Source of the DNA: Entamoeba invadens IP1
Taxonomy: Eukaryota > Evosea > Mastigamoebida > Endamoebidae
Assembly: GCF_000330505.1 (NCBI RefSeq)
Contig: NW_004440367.1
Location: forward strand, 47,368-92,039
Reading direction: 5' to 3'
DNA length: 44,672 nucleotides
Shown: one piece after another, positions 1 through 10,159 of the stretch
Numbering within the stretch: position 1 is the first letter of the stretch
How the letters are laid out: every line of letters starts with the position of its first letter
Position numbers and translations under genes: made by a program
Notes under the pieces: generated by a model
Database searches by the model: none
Seen by the model: only the letters and a program-made list of their open reading frames with translations
Told to the model about the DNA's origin: nothing

Positions 1-1287
1 GATGTCAATTTATTTCACTTGGAAACGTTTTTGTCTATTTTTAAACAAGTTTTAAAGAGTGAAAACGACATTAAAAAATACACTGAAGATATCGAACTTC
101 CAACTTCTTTGGATTTAGTAAAACCAAAAGAAGTTTTCGAAAAGGAAAAAGACGTCTTTTTAACATCAATTAACGTCGAAACTCAAACAACAATTGATGC
201 CATTAAACCACCACAACAAGAAAAGTCTCAACAAAAAAACGTTGAACAAAAGTTGGATAAACTTCGATTGATCAACATTCCTATCTTGGAAAAAAATGAT
301 ACAAATAAACAACACGACGAGAAGAAGCAAAGTTTTAGTATTAAACAGACGGGTAGACCAAGTGGTAATAAATTTGTAATTACGCATCAACAGTTCATGG
401 CTAAAGCAAAACAACTATTTCCTAATTTTGAACAACAACAAGACGACTTTGAAACTTTGTTTTACTTTGGAACAAGTGACGACGAAGACACTATAACACT
501 CGAAAAAAGAGACTTCATATTTAACATGATTTCAAAAAATTTGGACCCAAGAGGAATGATGCCAACTGTAGAAGACATGTGTGAAGTTGCTTATAAAATA
601 GCGACTTTTGGAGGAAAGAAAGGACTTGATATTGAAGACTACATGAGGATTCGACAGAAAGTTACCGACGAAGAAATTACAAGAGAAGAGGCTTTGGAAT
701 CGTATGAATATTATGACATCTATAAAGACAATATACTCAATAATGTGGCGTTTGTTAATAGTGTCAATGAAGAACAGCCGATTGACGAGACTGACCCTCC
801 TCTATTAGTTGATAGAAAGATGAAGAGATATGCGTATAAAGTGCTTAAGAGAGAAGACAAAGATCACTCAAATGTATTTGGGCGCGAGAAGTTCTTAAAG
901 GCGATGAAAAGTGTGATTTTGGAGATGGAAAGTAACGTGACTGAAAATGATGAGAATTTACTATTGTTTATTTATAAATTGAAAGAACACAACAATGAGA
1001 TTGATTCGGAAACATTTATGAATTTGGTTGTGACTTGCTTAATATGTTTTAATGATGTAATGGAGGAAGATACTTTAAATAATAAAGATATACTGGAATC
1101 TGTATTTCTTTGGTTTGTAGGCAAAGATAAAAAATTTATGTCATTAGAAAAACTCGACTTTGTTCTTGAAAAGCTTAATATGTCAATTAATAACGAAAAT
1201 ATTATTGAATTTTTAAAGCAAAGTGGTTGTGAAACTGGTATATTTGTTAACGATTTTATCGATTTGTTTGAATGGTTGGGAATTTAA
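1..1287 (+). CDS. EF-hand-like protein, 5' end outside the window
   Basis: The reading frame is open from base 1 with no ATG before a TTG at 19, so the real start lies upstream and at least 428 codons of the 3' part are present. The product is acidic and mainly helical, with no signal peptide or membrane segment. The first 100 residues are Lys/Glu/Gln-rich and low complexity. The rest looks like degenerate helix-loop-helix repeats, for example the acidic loop SDDEDTITLEKRD around residue 155 and similar loops near residues 320 and 375. The calcium-coordinating positions are poorly kept, so calcium binding is doubtful. Entamoeba genomes encode many such EF-hand-like proteins. The frame ends with TAA at 1285-1287. 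The family call is tentative; that it is a gene is clear from length and codon use. Confidence 0.72.
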   Translation, partial: DVNLFHLETFLSIFKQVLKSENDIKKYTEDIELPTSLDLVKPKEVFEKEKDVFLTSINVETQTTIDAIKPPQQEKSQQKNVEQKLDKLRLINIPILEKNDTNKQHDEKKQSFSIKQTGRPSGNKFVITHQQFMAKAKQLFPNFEQQQDDFETLFYFGTSDDEDTITLEKRDFIFNMISKNLDPRGMMPTVEDMCEVAYKIATFGGKKGLDIEDYMRIRQKVTDEEITREEALESYEYYDIYKDNILNNVAFVNSVNEEQPIDETDPPLLVDRKMKRYAYKVLKREDKDHSNVFGREKFLKAMKSVILEMESNVTENDENLLLFIYKLKEHNNEIDSETFMNLVVTCLICFNDVMEEDTLNNKDILESVFLWFVGKDKKFMSLEKLDFVLEKLNMSINNENIIEFLKQSGCETGIFVNDFIDLFEWLGI

Positions 1288-1414
1288 TATTTTTATGTTG
1301 TAAGTCAATGGAAATTTTATTTTTGTTTTAACAATAATTGATAATATAAAAATGTATTATTTTTCAAATATCGTTTTTTGTTTTTTCCCGTGTTTTTTAT
1401 AACATGTTATAATA

Positions 1415-1817
1415 TTGTTTGAACGCTTAAATCTGGCACAAATGAATTTAGGAAACCCGCATTAGTTTTTTCTTTTTTCTTTTATTTTACAATCTTTTAC
1501 TAAAAATACGTTTTTGCTTATATTATATATATTCTGTTGTTTCAGAACAAAACTGTACCAATTATCATGTTCACACGTTGAAAGTTGCTTTTTGTTGTAC
1601 TCTTGAAATGACACTAAAAAACGACGATAAATTTACACACGATGTTGAGATAACCGATTCTGTATTATCTACAATTATTAATTCCTATTGTGATAATTGA
1701 TTATTTTTCTTAATGACAATTACTATTTTTTATTACCCAACTTTTTAGTAAATTGTGTTTTGCTTTTTACGACAAAAATGGGGGTTTCCAATATGCCAGA
1801 TTTAAGCTTACAAACAA
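1415..1817. mobile_element. 403-bp MITE with 24-bp terminal inverted repeats and TA target duplication
   Basis: The ends at 1415-1438 and 1794-1817 are inverted copies. The inner 14 bases (GCTTAAATCTGGCA) match perfectly and the outer TTGTTTG also matches. The similarity continues inward as GGAAACCC. TA lies directly outside both ends (1413-1414 and 1818-1819). No coding sequence lies inside. The TA duplication suggests Tc1/mariner-type mobilisation. Confidence 0.75.
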
Positions 1818-2486
1818 TAATGTAAAGTTGTTTATGTAAATTATAATCAAATAATCAACTTTGAATATACAATTGACATGTTTATAATTGTAGAGTAAAG
1901 CAAATAAACATAACTTTATTTCTTATTTGGGTCTGTAAATAATTGCCGTATTATTTAAAATGTGTTTTTAATAAAATTAATTGAATTGTACTATCTAATG
2001 AACAAATCAAGGGAAACATCACGAACAATGATTTAAAAAAAACTGTTGTTATTTTGATCTTTTTAATTGAAATTAAATTTATTTTTAAATTGATTGGTCA
2101 AACTCAAAACATAATTTAAAAATTCAATTGTGAATAAGAAAGTAAATAAAATTAAATACTAACATTACTTTATATTCAATTTTGAGATGAAAGTTATTCA
2201 TATTTAAATTTATTTTTATTTTGTAAGAATAAATAAGTAAATTTTATCATATAAAAGTTTAAATAATCATAAGTTATATCATAAAGTTGTAGTTAAATAA
2301 TTATCCAAAACTATATTAATGTATATATATATATTTAATATAAACACCACCATAAATGAATTGTATTCATAGAGTGATGTTTTTTTAATTGTTATTAATA
2401 ATAGATTACTACTTCTTAATATATAAAAATTTATTCAACCAAATAAAAACGAATATCTACAAATTCCAAACAATTGAACATAAGAA
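1818..2486. other. AT-rich intergenic region
   Basis: Very AT-rich spacer between the MITE and the LRR gene. It contains a (TA) run near 2322-2335. I see no coding frame and no convincing core promoter motif. Confidence 0.5.
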
Positions 2487-4133
2487 ATGGTTGCTCAACT
2501 TGATAGTTACCACATGATGGTAGTTTCAAAATACTTTGATAACCTTCCTGATTTTATCCATATTGAATTTGTATGCAAAAAGTTCTATGGCAACATGTCA
2601 CGTTTTCATTTCAATCCAATTCCACTGACGAAAACTACAATAAAATATTTTTCGCGTATTGAAACGCTTCACATTTGGAGCGAATATGATAACAACTTCA
2701 CAAACATTCTGTCGAAATACAAGAACCCGGAATGTGATAACAGTAACTCTTTTTATCAAGTTGTCGTGTGGTTTCCTGTTGATTATAAAACAACTCAAAA
2801 TCTGCAAGAAACTAATTTGGTGTTTAAAAATGTGAGTTACACAAAGAATGATCGAACACAATTTGGTAAAACTATTCCATCCTTAATTCGTTCTCTTGGC
2901 GACAATTGCTTCTCAATGTGTAATATAAAGTCCATTGATTTTCCAAGCAAATTAAGTTCAATTGGTGAAGACTGTTTTTTCACATGTGAACAATTGGAAC
3001 ACATCGAAATTCCAGTTTTTGTGAAAACAATTCCAAAACAATGTTTTATGTATTGCGATTCTTTAACTTCTTTTGTTATTTCGGATAACATCACATCACT
3101 TGGTATCAGCTGTTTGGCTGGTTGCGCGTCTTTAACTTCCCTCACAATTCCAACAAGTGTCGAATTTATAGGCGAAACCTGTTTTTGCAATTGCAGAAAT
3201 TTAAAATCAATCGAAATGGCAAATAACACTAAAATTACTTCTTTGAACATCGAAACGTTTAAAAACTGTCGAGCACTCCTTTCTATTAAAGTGCCACAAA
3301 ATGTGACTGCAATCAACTCTTCGTGTTTTGAAGGATGCGCTTCATTGACTTTAATTGATATTCCAGAGACATTAAAACGATTTGGGAATATGGTCTTTTA
3401 TGGATGTTGTTGTCTCAAAACTATTCATTTACCGAAGAATTTAACACAACTTCCACTGCAATTTTTTAATTGTTGTTCGTCTTTATCTGCAGTAGAAATC
3501 CCACGTGAAATTGTGTGTTTTAATTCTTCATGTTTTTATGGGTGTTCATCACTTGTTAATGTTCGAATACCAACGAGTGTGACGCAACTGTGCGATTATT
3601 GTTTCGCTTTTTGCACGACATTAACATCAGTGGATATCCCACAAAGTGTTGTGTATGTAGGAAGAGGCTGTTTCTGTCAATGTCACAGTCTGACTTCTGT
3701 TAATCTCCCAAGCAAAGTATCTTCATTGGGAAACGAAACGTTTTGGATGTGTACTTCACTGAAACATATTGAACTCCCTAAACGTGTAGTGTACATCAAC
3801 ACTTTTTGTTTTAAAGAATGCAAGTCGTTGACGGCTATTACACTTCATGATAACATTAAAGCATTTGAAAATCAAAGTTTCATGGAATGTGTGGCACTCA
3901 GTAAAATAAGTCTTCCAGAAAGTGTCGAAGTTATTAAAAATTCTGCATTTGAAAGATGCGAATCGTTGCGCGAAATTATAATTCCAGAAAATGTGACAAG
4001 AATCGGAAATAGATGTTTTGCCGAGTGCTGTAAGTTAAGTGTCGTCAAAAGTGAAAACAGTGATCTTGTGGTTCCTGACGATTGTTTTAAAAATTGCACC
4101 GCTCTTGTGAAAACAAATTTGAAGAAAAAATAA
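2487..4133 (+). CDS. BspA-like leucine-rich repeat protein (LRR_5 / Treponema pallidum type)
   Basis: This 548-residue protein has an N-terminal domain of about 130 residues typical of Entamoeba BspA-like proteins (SKYFDNLPDFIHIEFVCKKF, then FHFNPIPLT), resembling an F-box-like helix pair. It is followed by about 17 tandem 23-residue repeats of pattern CFxxCxSLTSIxIPxxVxxIGxx that reach the C-terminus. Such repeats form a solenoid used in protein binding. BspA-like proteins are a large Entamoeba family and at least one E. histolytica member is reported at the surface, but here there is no signal peptide, membrane helix or C-terminal CaaX box, so location and partner are unknown. The ATG at 2487 begins the conserved N-terminal domain. 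No intron is needed. The gene converges on the serpin gene, about 157 bp away. Confidence 0.93.
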   Translation: MVAQLDSYHMMVVSKYFDNLPDFIHIEFVCKKFYGNMSRFHFNPIPLTKTTIKYFSRIETLHIWSEYDNNFTNILSKYKNPECDNSNSFYQVVVWFPVDYKTTQNLQETNLVFKNVSYTKNDRTQFGKTIPSLIRSLGDNCFSMCNIKSIDFPSKLSSIGEDCFFTCEQLEHIEIPVFVKTIPKQCFMYCDSLTSFVISDNITSLGISCLAGCASLTSLTIPTSVEFIGETCFCNCRNLKSIEMANNTKITSLNIETFKNCRALLSIKVPQNVTAINSSCFEGCASLTLIDIPETLKRFGNMVFYGCCCLKTIHLPKNLTQLPLQFFNCCSSLSAVEIPREIVCFNSSCFYGCSSLVNVRIPTSVTQLCDYCFAFCTTLTSVDIPQSVVYVGRGCFCQCHSLTSVNLPSKVSSLGNETFWMCTSLKHIELPKRVVYINTFCFKECKSLTAITLHDNIKAFENQSFMECVALSKISLPESVEVIKNSAFERCESLREIIIPENVTRIGNRCFAECCKLSVVKSENSDLVVPDDCFKNCTALVKTNLKKK

Positions 4134-4290
4134 CAAAAAACTTTAATTTAAAAACTATTAAAATTATTTTATTTTTATTAATAAGGTATAATAAATTAAA
4201 TGACACCAATTTAGTGATAAAATATGATATTGAAAATATCAATTTTATATTTTTTAACTTAAAATTATTAAAAAAAATTCTAAAAATCGT

Positions 4291-5412
4291 TTAGAATTTT
4301 GGATGTGTAATTTTTCCAAAGAACAACGGCAATTTATACCTTCCAAGAATAGCAAAATAGAAAGGTTTATCGATCACCACATCTCTTGGAGGTTCCATTG
4401 GTCCACAACACAAACACATCATTAAAGCAGTAGCAGCGGCAGCTTCAGTTCCATTTTCGTCGACTTTGACAACAGCTCTATGAATGGCGTCTGAAACACA
4501 GAAATGTCCACCTGTCGACATATTAGAAAAGTCAGCCATATCTCCAAACGCCAAGTTAATTCCAAGTGTTTTCAATTGACTGACCATATTAAAACTTGAC
4601 TCTATCGAGAATTTTGGGAACGTCACATTTCGTTTCTCTGGGTATTGCTCTGCTGTCTTTTTCATGATCTCATACAATTCATTAATTCGTGTCTTTTCAA
4701 AATTTTCCAAGTCGTCGGGCATCACAAAGACAATTTGATTAATATTGTCTTGATACGTCAAAGAACACGAGGTGTACTCTTTATCAAACAAAGCTCGAGA
4801 ATACACTTTTTGACTCAACATCGTGACTTTTTGGTCATTTCCAAAGACATGTTTGTCATTGAGTATATCAAACTTCTCTCTCCAAATACCTTTGAAGTAA
4901 ATTGCGTTGACTAAGACAGCAACTGTAGTCGCATTTATAACACCTGAAGGAATTAAATCTTTAATCAAGTTTTGAGTCTTTTGAGCGACAAAGGCGTTGA
5001 TTTCTTGTCGGGTGTTCTCAGCTTCTTTTTCAAAATCTGCTGTCGATATTTTGCAGGAGAGTTGTGTCATTTTCTCGGTATATTCATCAACAAAAGTAAA
5101 AAATTTACTACCCCAAATCGCATCAACAATTTCAACAGTGTTTTTCGAGTATTTTGGAGACACTAAATTTGAAAGAACGCCAACTAATTTGTCTGCGGGA
5201 ATTGCTGAAAATCCAAAGACCTCAGATATCTCTTTTTGTGTTGCGCCTTGTGAACCCAAATAGAGAAGAGAAAAGGCTAAGAACATCGAATGGGTGGAAT
5301 ACACAATATCACTTTTGTCTCGAGATGTGGTGAACCAATCAAGACATAACTTCCCCAAAGCTTGTTGTAAGGGAGTAACAATTGAATAATCAAGAGTGTC
5401 TTCAGATGACAT
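4291..5412 (-). CDS. Serpin (serine/cysteine protease inhibitor family)
   Basis: A 373-residue full-length serpin. The N-terminus starts directly with helix A and lacks a signal peptide, as in intracellular clade B-like serpins. Conserved blocks include NAIYFKGIWREKF (strand 3A region), the FPKFSIES motif, the breach-like segment VVKVDENGTEAAAATA and the C-terminal DKPFYFAILG and LFFGKITHP. The hinge GTEAAAATA (about residues 320-330) is small-residue rich, which predicts an inhibitory serpin able to insert its reactive loop. The loop then reads LMMCLCCGPMEPP, so the scissile bond probably lies among Leu/Met/Cys residues. This suits a chymotrypsin/cathepsin-like or cysteine protease better than trypsin. 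Compared with alpha-1-antitrypsin the loop is about four residues longer. The ATG at 5412 gives a complete domain. Confidence 0.96.
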   Translation of the reverse strand: MSSEDTLDYSIVTPLQQALGKLCLDWFTTSRDKSDIVYSTHSMFLAFSLLYLGSQGATQKEISEVFGFSAIPADKLVGVLSNLVSPKYSKNTVEIVDAIWGSKFFTFVDEYTEKMTQLSCKISTADFEKEAENTRQEINAFVAQKTQNLIKDLIPSGVINATTVAVLVNAIYFKGIWREKFDILNDKHVFGNDQKVTMLSQKVYSRALFDKEYTSCSLTYQDNINQIVFVMPDDLENFEKTRINELYEIMKKTAEQYPEKRNVTFPKFSIESSFNMVSQLKTLGINLAFGDMADFSNMSTGGHFCVSDAIHRAVVKVDENGTEAAAATALMMCLCCGPMEPPRDVVIDKPFYFAILGRYKLPLFFGKITHPKF

Positions 5413-6302
5413 GGTATGTTTTTATTAGTTGGTTTTTATTATTTAATAATAAATATGTTTACAATTTGTAAGTTTTTTTATTTTGAGGTTAAGGAACTGA
5501 GTCATTTTATTAGTATATTAATAAATATAGTTTAGAATAATTAAAATTATATTATAAATATCAATACAAAATAAGTTTCAAGAAAAAGATGTAAAAAATA
5601 TAAATTGTGATTTAAAAACTGTAAATTATTAAAAATATAGTTCAAATATTCTTATTAGTTTAATTAATAATATAAATAAAAAAATCTAATTTATTCAATA
5701 TAATTTAGACATTAAATCATATTTTATGTTGAAAATTTACTAAATTCAGGATGGTCTGTTCTAGTTTATATAGTTATACAATTAAATGAACAATTTGGAA
5801 CACAGTTATTTAAACATAGTAACAATTTTAATATTTATTCTTAAAAAAAAATTTGTATTTATTTTTATATTTAAATTATTTGTGTTTAAAAAATTGTTAA
5901 AAACGGAGATATTGTAAATATAAAGTATTTTGATAAGAGCTTAACATTACCCAATACAAAGATTTTAATTATAAACATAACCAAAAACAATAAAAAATAT
6001 TAAACATATAAGGAAAATGCACAATCAAGTAATTCATTTCTAATTTCACAAGTATGTTCGTGCTCGGGTTGATCGGTTATGTTTTCAATTTTAATATAAA
6101 TTAATTATTTTTAAACTTAAAAATACAACAATTAACTTTTTTAACACGACATTCAAAATTCATTAATTTTTAAACATTTCTTGTATGTATTGTTTATCAA
6201 ATATAAACATAATGACATTATTAATATGGCAATCAAATAATTTTTATTAATTTCAAGTCTTCATTCAAATTTAAATTTAATTAAAATTCTTTGTTTAGAA
6301 TT
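5413..6302. other. AT-rich intergenic region
   Basis: Low-complexity AT-rich DNA between the divergent 5' end of the serpin gene and the 3' end of the CXXC-rich gene. I found no coding frame, RNA gene or inverted-repeat element. Confidence 0.5.
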
Positions 6303-7736
6303 TTAGAATAAGAAAGCCGTAACGACTATAGCCAAAATTGCGAAAATGGCATGTGCTCCATTGCATTTTCCTCCTTCCAATATGTATTCAGCCATACATG
6401 CAGTGCATTCGTCTACCTTTTCACAAGTTGCGCACCCTTCAATGGTACATTTAATGCATTTATTTGTGGTTTTATCTGTCATATATCCTTCTGGACATTT
6501 CTCAACACACTTCAAAGTGTCAGCCACCAGATAAAAATTGGTCTTGCATTTAGTGCACTTGTCGTCTTTGTCACATACATCACAATTAGCAGTAGCACAC
6601 GCTTCACATTTTTTGACTGGAGTTTCAACTGGTTTACCAGTGGTGCATGAATCAACACATGAAAGTTTGTCAGCAGCAATGTATTTGGTATCACATTTGG
6701 TGCATTGTTCAGCATTTTCAACTGTTTCACAAGTTTCACAGCTATCAATAGTGCATTCTTCACAAGTCATTGTAGCTTCATTTGCTTTGCCAGTTTTGCA
6801 AGTTGTCGCACATGTTCCATCAAGATTGATGTAATCAGTTGTTGCGGTGCATTTGGTGCATTTGGTTGTTATTGTGGTTCCAGCAACTTCCACACATGCA
6901 GCACACCCATTTCCACATACATTTGCAGTGGTATCACATGTATCTTTTACTGTTATTTTTCCAGTTGCACAATCATCACATTTATTGCCATTCATGTATT
7001 TGTACTTGGTTGTTGTATCACATTTGGTACATTTACCATTGGTATCTGTAGTGTCTTCGGCACATGTGGCACAATTATAATCTTTAAAACAGGCAGTACA
7101 CACGTTATCTTTAGAAAGGTATCCTACAAAACCAGTGACACAAGCTGAACAGCCTTCTTTTGTACATTTTGTGCAATTGGCCGCACATGCAGTACATACA
7201 TTATCATCAGAAAGGTATCCAACAAATTTGGAGTCACATTCTGAACAAACATTTGCCGCAGTACATTTTGTGCAGTTTTCTGCACATTTTGTGCACGAAT
7301 CAACATCTTTATAATAACCATCAGTACAAGCAGTACAAACAGTGGAACTAGTGCAAGCCGAGCAGCCAGCTGCACATTCTGTGCAAGAACCACTTCCCAA
7401 ATAATAACCAGCTGTGCATGAAAGACATGTTGTTGTATCAGCTTTGCACTTTGAACATCCTGTTGCAGAAGCACTACACTCCACTTCTGCTTTGCATGTT
7501 GTTCCATCCAAATAATATCCAGTACTACATGAACTACACGTAGAAGCATCACTACAAGCTGAACAACCGGCTACACATTCGGTGCATGAACCACTTTCCA
7601 AATAATACCCTCCTTCACATGTTTCACATTTGGTTTGATCATCTGTTTCGCAAGATGTGCACCCTACAACAGCTGGTGAACACTCTGCAGAATAAGCAGT
7701 AAACACTGTTAATGTTAAGAAAATGATTGTTTGCAT
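6303..7736 (-). CDS. CXXC-rich, probably GPI-anchored surface protein
   Basis: A 477-residue secreted protein. Residues 1-17 (MQTIIFLTLTVFTAYSA) are a signal peptide. The mature part is almost entirely furin-like/VSP-like repeats with paired CXXC motifs (CxxCxxGYYLxxGSCTxC), including near-identical tandem units such as FVGYLSxDNVCTACxxNCTKC twice around residues 165-215. It ends in CNGAHAIFAILAIVVTAFLF, a small-residue site followed by a hydrophobic tail with no cytosolic residues, which fits a GPI-attachment signal. In Entamoeba such repeats occur in the intermediate subunit (Igl) of the Gal/GalNAc lectin and in TMK ectodomains; Giardia VSPs are similar in composition. A role in surface binding or protease resistance is inferred. 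It is much shorter than Igl (about 1100 residues), so I do not name it as such. Confidence 0.9.
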   Translation of the reverse strand: MQTIIFLTLTVFTAYSAECSPAVVGCTSCETDDQTKCETCEGGYYLESGSCTECVAGCSACSDASTCSSCSTGYYLDGTTCKAEVECSASATGCSKCKADTTTCLSCTAGYYLGSGSCTECAAGCSACTSSTVCTACTDGYYKDVDSCTKCAENCTKCTAANVCSECDSKFVGYLSDDNVCTACAANCTKCTKEGCSACVTGFVGYLSKDNVCTACFKDYNCATCAEDTTDTNGKCTKCDTTTKYKYMNGNKCDDCATGKITVKDTCDTTANVCGNGCAACVEVAGTTITTKCTKCTATTDYINLDGTCATTCKTGKANEATMTCEECTIDSCETCETVENAEQCTKCDTKYIAADKLSCVDSCTTGKPVETPVKKCEACATANCDVCDKDDKCTKCKTNFYLVADTLKCVEKCPEGYMTDKTTNKCIKCTIEGCATCEKVDECTACMAEYILEGGKCNGAHAIFAILAIVVTAFLF

Positions 7737-8995
7737 TGAATGATTAGAAAGTTGATAAAAATGTTTTTATACCCAAAGTTGTTTATTTTTATTTGTTTGT
7801 TTGTCGTCTTTTTTTAAATAAATTGACTTTTTTATTGTCTGATACATTTGATTTGCCGACTACTCGTTTCAACTATTTTTTTAGTATCACATTGAAGTGA
7901 TAATATGTTATTGAAAAAAACACAGAAGACAAAAACACATTATAATTTTTAATGTATTACATTTTAAATTAAATAATACTCAATATTTGTCTTATTAATA
8001 ACACAACTCTTATATTGTCAAATTTATTCAACGGTGTAATATTATTAAAAAATATTTATTATTATTAAATAAAAATATCATTATTGAAAATTAAAGGAAA
8101 AAAATTAAAAACTACACACAAAAAATTATTAATATATTCAAAATAATAATATAAATATATTAATAACTGATTTCGGTTTTTGATATTCGTTTTATTGTCT
8201 ATTCATTATTAAATTTGTTATTGTTGTTATGAATACATTACTATAATATACAGTTAAATGATGAAATTGACAACATAAACACTGTTAAAACACTGTCTGT
8301 TACATTCAAAGTTTGTATAAATAGGACTTTCGTATTGTATGATGTATTATTATTTACATATTACATATATAATTAATGGTGTTTTACAGTGTTACTTATT
8401 TTTGGTATTTTTTTCTAGTGATTGAAATTCGACTTTTTTGAAAAAAACAAATGTTTTTGTGTGTAGTTTTTCAATGTTACTAAAATAAAAGCATCGTTTT
8501 TCAAAAATAATAACATCGGTTAAAATTAGAAAAAGTTGCACATTAATTAGATGGATTTTTAGTTTAAAATATTGAATACTAAATACAAAAACTCTATATA
8601 TTTAATACAATTATTTTATTTTATTCACAAAACAATTGTTTTATAAAATTTTGTCATTTTATATGTTTCGTAAAACAATTATTTTAACACTATAAAATAC
8701 TCTGTAATAATATATAACCGAATTGATATTAAATTGTTTTTAAGTATTTTAAAACCCGTTTCAGAGAATACACTAAAGTCAGTAATTTATTTAAAATCGA
8801 AAATGTTTGAGTGCATTCAGTAATGTTCTTTTATTTTAAAATTACATGATTAATATACAATTGTTGTATAATATTAATTTTACTCTTATACTACAAAGAT
8901 GACAAATTAATTATCATAAATTTTATATATAATTAATGTTTTTCTTCAATATTATTTTATTTTCATAATTATAAAACTTAAGTTTAGATATTAAC
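7737..8995. other. AT-rich intergenic region
   Basis: About 1.26 kb without a supported gene. It contains a weak inverted repeat (AACACTGT at 8278-8285 and ACAGTGTT at 8386-8393) but no clear transposon ends. Confidence 0.45.
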
Positions 8996-9595
8996 ATGAC
9001 TTCAGAATCTCGACAAAAAGAGAAGTTGCGATGTATAAAAGAACGGACCTTACTGACTCACTTACAATGTGCACTTATTGCTTTCATATCAGCCAAGGCG
9101 GATATCAAGTTGTCACCACCAAAACGAGTAAGTCGTTTATCTCAAGACTTTCTTAATATTAGCTCAATCACATTTTTAACTGAAACCACTTTGTTCACTT
9201 TAAACTTGAAAGATTTTATTAAAAGAAGAAAGAAGGAAAAACTTATCCAAATGATGAAAGATGGAATTGATTATAGAATTATGGAAAGGAAAATACAAAA
9301 TGAAAAGAAAAGAGAGATTCTACATGTATTAGAGGATATATTGTTTGAAGACGGTTTCGTTGTATATTACGAAAACGAGAATAGAGAGGGAATCAGAGGT
9401 AATGTTTTTATTCAAATGCCCGATAAGCAGATTGTTAATAAAGAAATGATTATCAAACTTGGTGAGTCAATAGAAAAGTACTGCTCTGAAAGATTTATCC
9501 AAAAAAAGAAACAAAATATATCAAAAGAAATGATTATATTAACAAAAGAAAGAGTACTGAATATTATCAATGAAACTGTTGTTAATAAGGTTTAA
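8996..9595 (+). CDS. Hypothetical Lys/Glu-rich protein
   Basis: A 199-residue ORF from ATG (8996) to TAA, without intron, signal peptide or membrane segment. Residues 1-30 are basic; about 70-115 form a strongly charged helical stretch (FIKRRKKEKLIQMM, MERKIQNEKKREILHVLED). A short beta-like section follows (GFVVYYENENREGIRGNVFI), then another charged helix. I do not recognise the family. The first third (TLLTHLQCALIAFISAKADIKL) could be a small DNA- or protein-binding helix bundle. Length, codon use and normal spacing in a very AT-rich background support a real gene. Confidence 0.7.
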   Translation: MTSESRQKEKLRCIKERTLLTHLQCALIAFISAKADIKLSPPKRVSRLSQDFLNISSITFLTETTLFTLNLKDFIKRRKKEKLIQMMKDGIDYRIMERKIQNEKKREILHVLEDILFEDGFVVYYENENREGIRGNVFIQMPDKQIVNKEMIIKLGESIEKYCSERFIQKKKQNISKEMIILTKERVLNIINETVVNKV

Positions 9596-9779
9596 TATAT
9601 TATATTCGATATTATTTTTGATAAATCTAAACATTGTTTATTATTTTCCTTTTTGATATTGTGATAGTTACAATTTAAGTGATGTAATGAATAAATCATT
9701 TGATATTATTTTGTTGTTATTTAGAATAGTATTATTGTGAAATAATCATTTTATAGAATTAATAAAATTTTACAATATA

Positions 9780-10005
9780 AAGAGCACCAGAAAACTGTCG
9801 TACATCAGAAAATAGTCGTACACATTGTTTTAAGGTTTTTTCTGTATAAAGTCGGGTTTTTATTTTTTCAAAACCCAATTTTTTTCCTGATTGTTTAGTC
9901 AAATTTTATATGTGAAAAAATATACCCGATTTTTTGGGTTGTTTGATACTAAAAACACAAGTGTATGACAATTTTCTTGCTGTACGACTATTTTCTGTTG
10001 GTCTT
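9780..10005. mobile_element. 226-bp MITE, copy 1 (TA duplication)
   Basis: Imperfect terminal inverted repeats of about 45 bp (left AAGAGCACCAGAAAACTGTC, right reading inward AAGACCAACAGAAAATAGTC) with the internal motif AGAAAA-TGTCGTAC repeated within each end. TA flanks both sides (9778-9779 and 10006-10007). A second copy of exactly the same length and about 97% identity lies at 20255-20480. The interior is non-coding. It ends about 150 bp upstream of the Rab-like gene. Confidence 0.88.
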
Positions 10006-10041
10006 TATATACAACTCCGATCAATAATAATATTATTATTA

Positions 10042-10093
10042 TTTAAAAATAAAAAAGTTGATTTTTTTGTAAATCAACTTTTTTATTTTTAAA
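10042..10093. repeat. Perfect 23-bp inverted repeat (hairpin) upstream of the Rab-like gene
   Basis: Arms 10042-10064 and 10071-10093 are perfectly complementary around a 6-nt loop; the core is AAAAAAGTTGATTT / AAATCAACTTTTTT. It sits 66 bp before the ATG of the GTPase gene, so it could fall in that gene's promoter or be a relic of a small element. Confidence 0.7.
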
Positions 10094-10159
10094 ATCTTTT
10101 TTAATTAAATGACTCTTGTAAAACATTAAACTTAATAATACAGAACTGGTAAACATAAA

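Noticed and set aside
6346..7351. Several antisense ORFs opposite the CXXC-rich protein
   Set aside because: They mirror the repetitive Cys/Thr codons of the real gene, have no start context or domain, and are shadows. The same applies to antisense ORFs across 25-30.8 kb.
8278..8393. Inverted AACACTGT/ACAGTGTT pair as a MITE
   Set aside because: Only eight bases pair well, and flanking duplications and further end similarity are missing.
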